Below the pieces are notes generated by a model. That model was not told where the DNA came from, did not search any database, and was given only the letters and a program-made list of their open reading frames with translations. 64,000 nt of DNA from contig JBGAPK010000006.1 of NCBI GenBank assembly GCA_044221315.1, positions 62,001-126,000 of the forward strand. Reading direction: 5' to 3'. Position 1 is the first letter of the stretch, and every line of letters begins with the position of its first letter. The DNA is from JAFEBO01 sp044221315. GTDB taxonomy: Bacteria > Planctomycetota > Phycisphaerae > Phycisphaerales > UBA1924. A program made the translations under genes and the position numbers. This document shows, piece after piece, positions 61,079 to 64,000 of this stretch.

Positions 61079-61993
61079 ATGACCGTCGTCATCCTGTTCA
61101 ACCCCCGTTCCGGCCGCGGCAAAGCACTCGAATACGTCGCCTCGCTCCGGGCGGCTCTCGCGGCGCGCGGGCACGATGTGGTCGAGGTGTCTGCTTCGGA
61201 ATCGCAGGAACTCGAACAGAACCTGACGGGGGCGGGCGCCCTGGTCATTGTCGGGGGTGATGGGACCGTCAATCGCACCCTTCCGATTGCCGAGCGTGCC
61301 GGCACGCCCATCTATCACTTCCCGACCGGCAATGAGAATCTCTTCGCCCGCGAGTGCGGGCATGTCCAGGATTCAGCCCGAACCGTCGCGATCCTCGAAG
61401 CCGGCAAGACCCGCAGGCTTGACCTCGGAGTCGTTGCGCGCACGTCCGATCTTGGCGGTGCGAAGCGCTTCGCCCTCATGGTCTCGCTCGGGCCGGACGC
61501 GTCCGTGATCAGCCGGCGCGATGCCGCGCAGTCCGGGTCCAAGGGTCACTCGGGCTACGCGATTCCCATTCTCGAAGAACTTTGGGATGCGATCCGCAAC
61601 CCAAGGCCACCGGCACTTCGCGTCTGGGTGGACGGAAAGAAGATCGCCGACGACGCCGGATGGCTTGTGGTCGCGAACAGTCCGCGCTATGCGCTGCGCC
61701 TTGATCCCGGAATGGCCTGCCGCGACGGGGTCGATCCTTCGGACGGAGCGCTTGATGTGGCGTTCTTTCCGCTCCGGTCGCGCCTCGCGATCGTGCGGTG
61801 GTTCTGGCGCTGCTGGTTCAGCACGGCCGGTGGTCACCCGGCCTTCATTGGTGCGCGTGGGCGTGAGATTGTCGTGGAAGGTGCCGCGCCCTGGCAGATC
61901 GACGGCGAATCCGGCGGCGTTACGACTGCGGGCGATCGTTTGCGCTTCGAGTGTCGTCCCGGCGCGGTCAAGGTGTTCTGTGCGCCGCCTTGA
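61079..61993 (+). CDS. Diacylglycerol kinase/lipid kinase family protein
   Basis: 304 residues. DAGK-catalytic-type proteins phosphorylate lipids with ATP. The N-terminal domain starts VVILFNPRSGRGKALEYV and carries the nucleotide loop VIVGGDGTVNRTL with GGDGT at about 59-63 and the following PTGNENLFARE. The second domain has WLVVANSPRYALRLDPG, DGALDVAFFPLRSR and a C-terminal WQIDGESGG. All of these fit the family (DagK/YegS-like). The start ATG has no strong ribosome site. Its stop is 4 nt from the convergent DUF1080-like gene. Confidence 0.87.
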   Translation: MTVVILFNPRSGRGKALEYVASLRAALAARGHDVVEVSASESQELEQNLTGAGALVIVGGDGTVNRTLPIAERAGTPIYHFPTGNENLFARECGHVQDSARTVAILEAGKTRRLDLGVVARTSDLGGAKRFALMVSLGPDASVISRRDAAQSGSKGHSGYAIPILEELWDAIRNPRPPALRVWVDGKKIADDAGWLVVANSPRYALRLDPGMACRDGVDPSDGALDVAFFPLRSRLAIVRWFWRCWFSTAGGHPAFIGARGREIVVEGAAPWQIDGESGGVTTAGDRLRFECRPGAVKVFCAPP

Positions 61994-61997
61994 TCGT

Positions 61998-63134
61998 TCA
62001 GTTCGTGACGTCTTCCAGCCGGCAATTGAATCCCCACCCGCCCCCGATCTCGCTCACGGCCAGCACGATCTCGTTGCTCCCTTTCTTCAGGGGAAGATAC
62101 AGCGAATCGTTCTCTGGATTGACGATTCCGAGGAATCCCGGATCGCGGAAGTACTGCGGGCTGCGCCCCCGATAGACGATCGCACCGTTCAGGAAAATGC
62201 TCACCTCATCGCTGTACCCGATCGAGAGTTTCTTCACCTGGTCCTTGTCCGAATCGATGGCCATCCTCGCGTACACCATTTTCGAGCCCTTCTGGGGTTC
62301 GAGCCTCTTTGAGAAGTCCTTGGCGAAGGTCGCGTTGATGTGCGGCCCTTCGCGGAACCGGTTGATCACGACAAACCCGGGCGCCTCGGCTTTCACGGGC
62401 TCCCATTTCATCGCGTCTATCTCCGCTCGCGAGAGCGGCTTCTCCGGGTTTCGCTCGAGCGCTTCGAAGACCGGTGAGAGGTTCCACTCCGTCAGCGTGT
62501 TCGGCGCCATCGCCGGGGGGTGACGCTCCCATTTTGTCGGGGTGGTTTCCTTGATCTCAAAGTTCGAGAAGTAGGTCGCCCCCGTCAGAACGGCGAGCGC
62601 GATAGATCCCTTCTGGCTCTCGCTCTTCAGGTCGGTCATGACCAGCGATGGCTCTTTCATGTCCTGGACATAGAGCTTTGCCTGCGCGCCGTTCACCTCC
62701 AGCCGCAGGTGCATCCAGGTTCCGAGCGGAATTTCCAGCGGCGCCGTAAAACCCGGCCCGTTGTAGATCTGCCACGCCGCGCTGCCGTTCAGGATGGGTG
62801 TGTACTGCTGCGCATCCGGGTAGCCGGACTTGTGCTGCCGGAGATAAACCCACTCGCCGTTTCCAGTCTCGTCATCAAGCCGGAACTGGAGCCCGAAGAA
62901 CCCGCGCTTGGCCGGCGTGGCGATATCTACGTCGATCACGCCGTCGCGAAACTCAAAGTCCTTCAGAACCGCCCCGCCAGCCTCAACGCAGACGCATTGA
63001 CGCCCTTCATACTCCGCGACCTTCGCCTTGCCCTGGAAGTCCCACCGGGGCGAGTCCGCCGGGATGGAGAGGCCTTCGGCAAGTGTGTTGACGCTCAGGC
63101 CCAAGAGGCCGAGCACGGCGAGGGAGGTGTTCAT
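61998..63134 (-). CDS. Secreted DUF1080/LamG-like protein
   Basis: 378 residues. A signal peptide (ending NTLAEG) precedes a concanavalin-like beta-sandwich (about 25-190): KDFEFRDGVIDVDIATPAKRGFFGLQFRLDD, EWVYLRQHKSG, WMHLRLEVNGAQAKLYV and ALAVLTGATYFSNFEI. DUF1080 (3-keto-disaccharide hydrolase-type) domains are abundant in planctomycetes and bind or cut carbohydrates. The C-terminal part (about 240-378) looks like a galactose-binding-like domain with VYRGRSPQYFRDPGFLGIV and LYLPLKKGSNEIVLAVSEIGGGWGFNCRL. Hydrolase activity is not certain. A GTG upstream was rejected for lack of a signal-like start. Confidence 0.8.
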   Translation of the reverse strand: MNTSLAVLGLLGLSVNTLAEGLSIPADSPRWDFQGKAKVAEYEGRQCVCVEAGGAVLKDFEFRDGVIDVDIATPAKRGFFGLQFRLDDETGNGEWVYLRQHKSGYPDAQQYTPILNGSAAWQIYNGPGFTAPLEIPLGTWMHLRLEVNGAQAKLYVQDMKEPSLVMTDLKSESQKGSIALAVLTGATYFSNFEIKETTPTKWERHPPAMAPNTLTEWNLSPVFEALERNPEKPLSRAEIDAMKWEPVKAEAPGFVVINRFREGPHINATFAKDFSKRLEPQKGSKMVYARMAIDSDKDQVKKLSIGYSDEVSIFLNGAIVYRGRSPQYFRDPGFLGIVNPENDSLYLPLKKGSNEIVLAVSEIGGGWGFNCRLEDVTN

Positions 63135-63489
63135 TCCAACGCAGGCATACCGGCTGGTCGGCTGCGGGATGACCGAAAGCGGCGTGGACACGCGGCACGT
63201 GTCTGGCGAACAAGCCGCCAGAAGCAGGCCGAGCCCGCTCAGGCATCGGGCTTGTTCAAGGTCTTAATAACTCATTTTGTTTGTATTTTGAACTGTTTTT
63301 AATAGTTATATGATTGGTTTTTCTTGATTTCAGGCTCATGCGCTGGGTGCGTCTGTTACGATTCCAAGTGACTCGATCGGGGGTCCGGCTAGCGGGGGGC
63401 TTGATCCTCCGCTGGGCCGATTCGTATCGATCCATAAGCGGGGGCCGACCCTTCCTGTGGGCAGGGTCGCGGACTGCGGAAAGGAAGCG
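63135..63489. other. Gene-free region with an AT-rich tract and a hairpin before ybeY
   Basis: About 70 nt at 63264-63333 are strikingly A/T-rich against a GC-rich background (TTAATAACTC, TTTTTAATAG, ATATGATTGG). Promoter-like pairs can be drawn, for example TTGTTT and TAATAG, 17 nt apart. Further on, CGACCCT (63446-63452) pairs with AGGGTCG (63463-63469). The tract is a reasonable promoter region for ybeY. Confidence 0.45.
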
Positions 63490-64000
63490 ATGTGGCCGGT
63501 CAGAGAACCGGCCCCGGCCATGGAAGAACGGCCTGAAGCAAACTCGGTCACGGTCGCCGGCGCCCTTCCGGGGGGGTCGGAATCACTGCGCGTCGACCTG
63601 ATCGACGCGACGGGTCGCCTTTCCGGGGATGAATGCCGCTGGCTGATCGACAGGGTCTCGGGCGCCTTCGCCGAGGCGTGCCGCCGGGAGTCGTCGCGTT
63701 CCAAGGGAATCGTCCGGGGCGGCGAGGTGCGTATCCAGATCGTGGGTGATGACGAAATGTCCCGCCTGCACGAGGAATACGCCGGGGTGTCCGGCACGAC
63801 CGATGTCCTCACGTTCGACCTGTCGGGCGACGAGGAGAACGGCAAGGCTCCGCCACTGGACGTGGATCTGACCGCCTGTCTGGATGAGGCCGAGCGCCAG
63901 GCCGCGGCCCGCGGTGGCACCCATCGCCGCGAACACGAACTGCTCCTCTATTCACTTCACGGCCTGCTCCATTGCCTGGGTCACGACGATCACGAGGACG
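63490..64000 (+). CDS. ybeY: Endoribonuclease YbeY, 5' part (runs off the right edge)
   Basis: 170 codons are visible and the frame is still open. YbeY is a zinc-dependent RNase that matures 16S rRNA and checks ribosomes. The family features are present: VRIQIVGDDEMSRLHEEYAG, then TTDVLTFDLSGDE, and the metal site HGLLHCLGHDDH near the visible end, with a DDH variant of the usual YDH. An ATG with AAGGAAG 3 nt upstream is the likely start; an in-frame ATG ten codons later is an alternative. The first 40 residues are not conserved. Confidence 0.88.
   Translation, partial: MWPVREPAPAMEERPEANSVTVAGALPGGSESLRVDLIDATGRLSGDECRWLIDRVSGAFAEACRRESSRSKGIVRGGEVRIQIVGDDEMSRLHEEYAGVSGTTDVLTFDLSGDEENGKAPPLDVDLTACLDEAERQAAARGGTHRREHELLLYSLHGLLHCLGHDDHED

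Noticed and set aside
56347..63333. Shared 16-mer TTTTTCTTGATTTCAG at about 56347 and 63318
   Set aside because: A single pair of A/T-rich 16-mers can arise by chance in 64 kb; flanking sequences do not match.

Overview
The window looks like a GC-rich chromosome segment of a planctomycete, most likely class Phycisphaerae. Ten secreted proteins end in a paired, Cys-bounded calcium-loop tag of the GC-type dockerin kind (CPADLN...DDADF..F..AYN). There is also a prepilin with an H-X9-DG C-terminal motif, two proteins with PEP-CTERM-like tails, and three bacterial O-GlcNAc-transferase (SPINDLY) homologues. No tRNA, rRNA, CRISPR array, insertion sequence or phage gene was found.

Layout. 0-5 kb: the 3' end of a sugar epimerase/dehydratase gene, then three dockerin-tagged secreted proteins; the first and third share an unrecognised domain (one copy, then three). 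5-10 kb: surface polysaccharide genes (GT4, GT2, nucleotide-sugar epimerase) with a protease-dead HtrA-like protein and a small zinc-ribbon membrane protein. 10-20 kb: housekeeping (Spy-like periplasmic protein, Mrp ATPase, gmk, pyrB, a lipoprotein, UbiX, dnaE). dnaE carries an in-frame palindromic insertion made of 8-bp repeat units. 20-34 kb: secreted and surface proteins (HAF-repeat protein, a probable thioester-domain protein with a PEP-CTERM-like tail, and three large paralogues with WDG-type repeats). 34-43 kb: type II secretion gspD-gspE, a lamin-tail protein, an H-X9-DG prepilin and another dockerin protein. 43-53 kb: an exported SRPBCC protein behind a promoter with two palindromic operators, a patatin-like lipoprotein, a GNAT acetyltransferase, an MFS transporter, three tandem TPR-OGT genes and a methyltransferase. 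53-64 kb: an FHA-GAF histidine kinase divergent from a DinB-like protein, upp, a 14-repeat FG-GAP protein followed by a decayed fragment of the same family, a diacylglycerol-kinase-like protein, a DUF1080-like protein and the 5' part of ybeY.

How the parts fit. The dominant theme is export and display of repeat-rich proteins. GspD/GspE and the prepilin supply pieces of a secretion machine, and dockerin or PEP-CTERM-like tails mark the cargo. The OGT-like enzymes and sugar-transfer genes could decorate proteins or the envelope; that link is inference. No cohesin and no exosortase is visible here.

The least expected feature is a family of 8-bp-period repeats. Two copies of eight units each overlap a stop codon (dockerin gene near 2.5 kb, upp near 55.5 kb), shorter decayed versions follow other stop codons, and a related palindromic form sits inside dnaE. 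By eye the + strand also drifts from G-rich on the left to C-rich on the right whatever the gene direction, which could mark proximity to a replication terminus.
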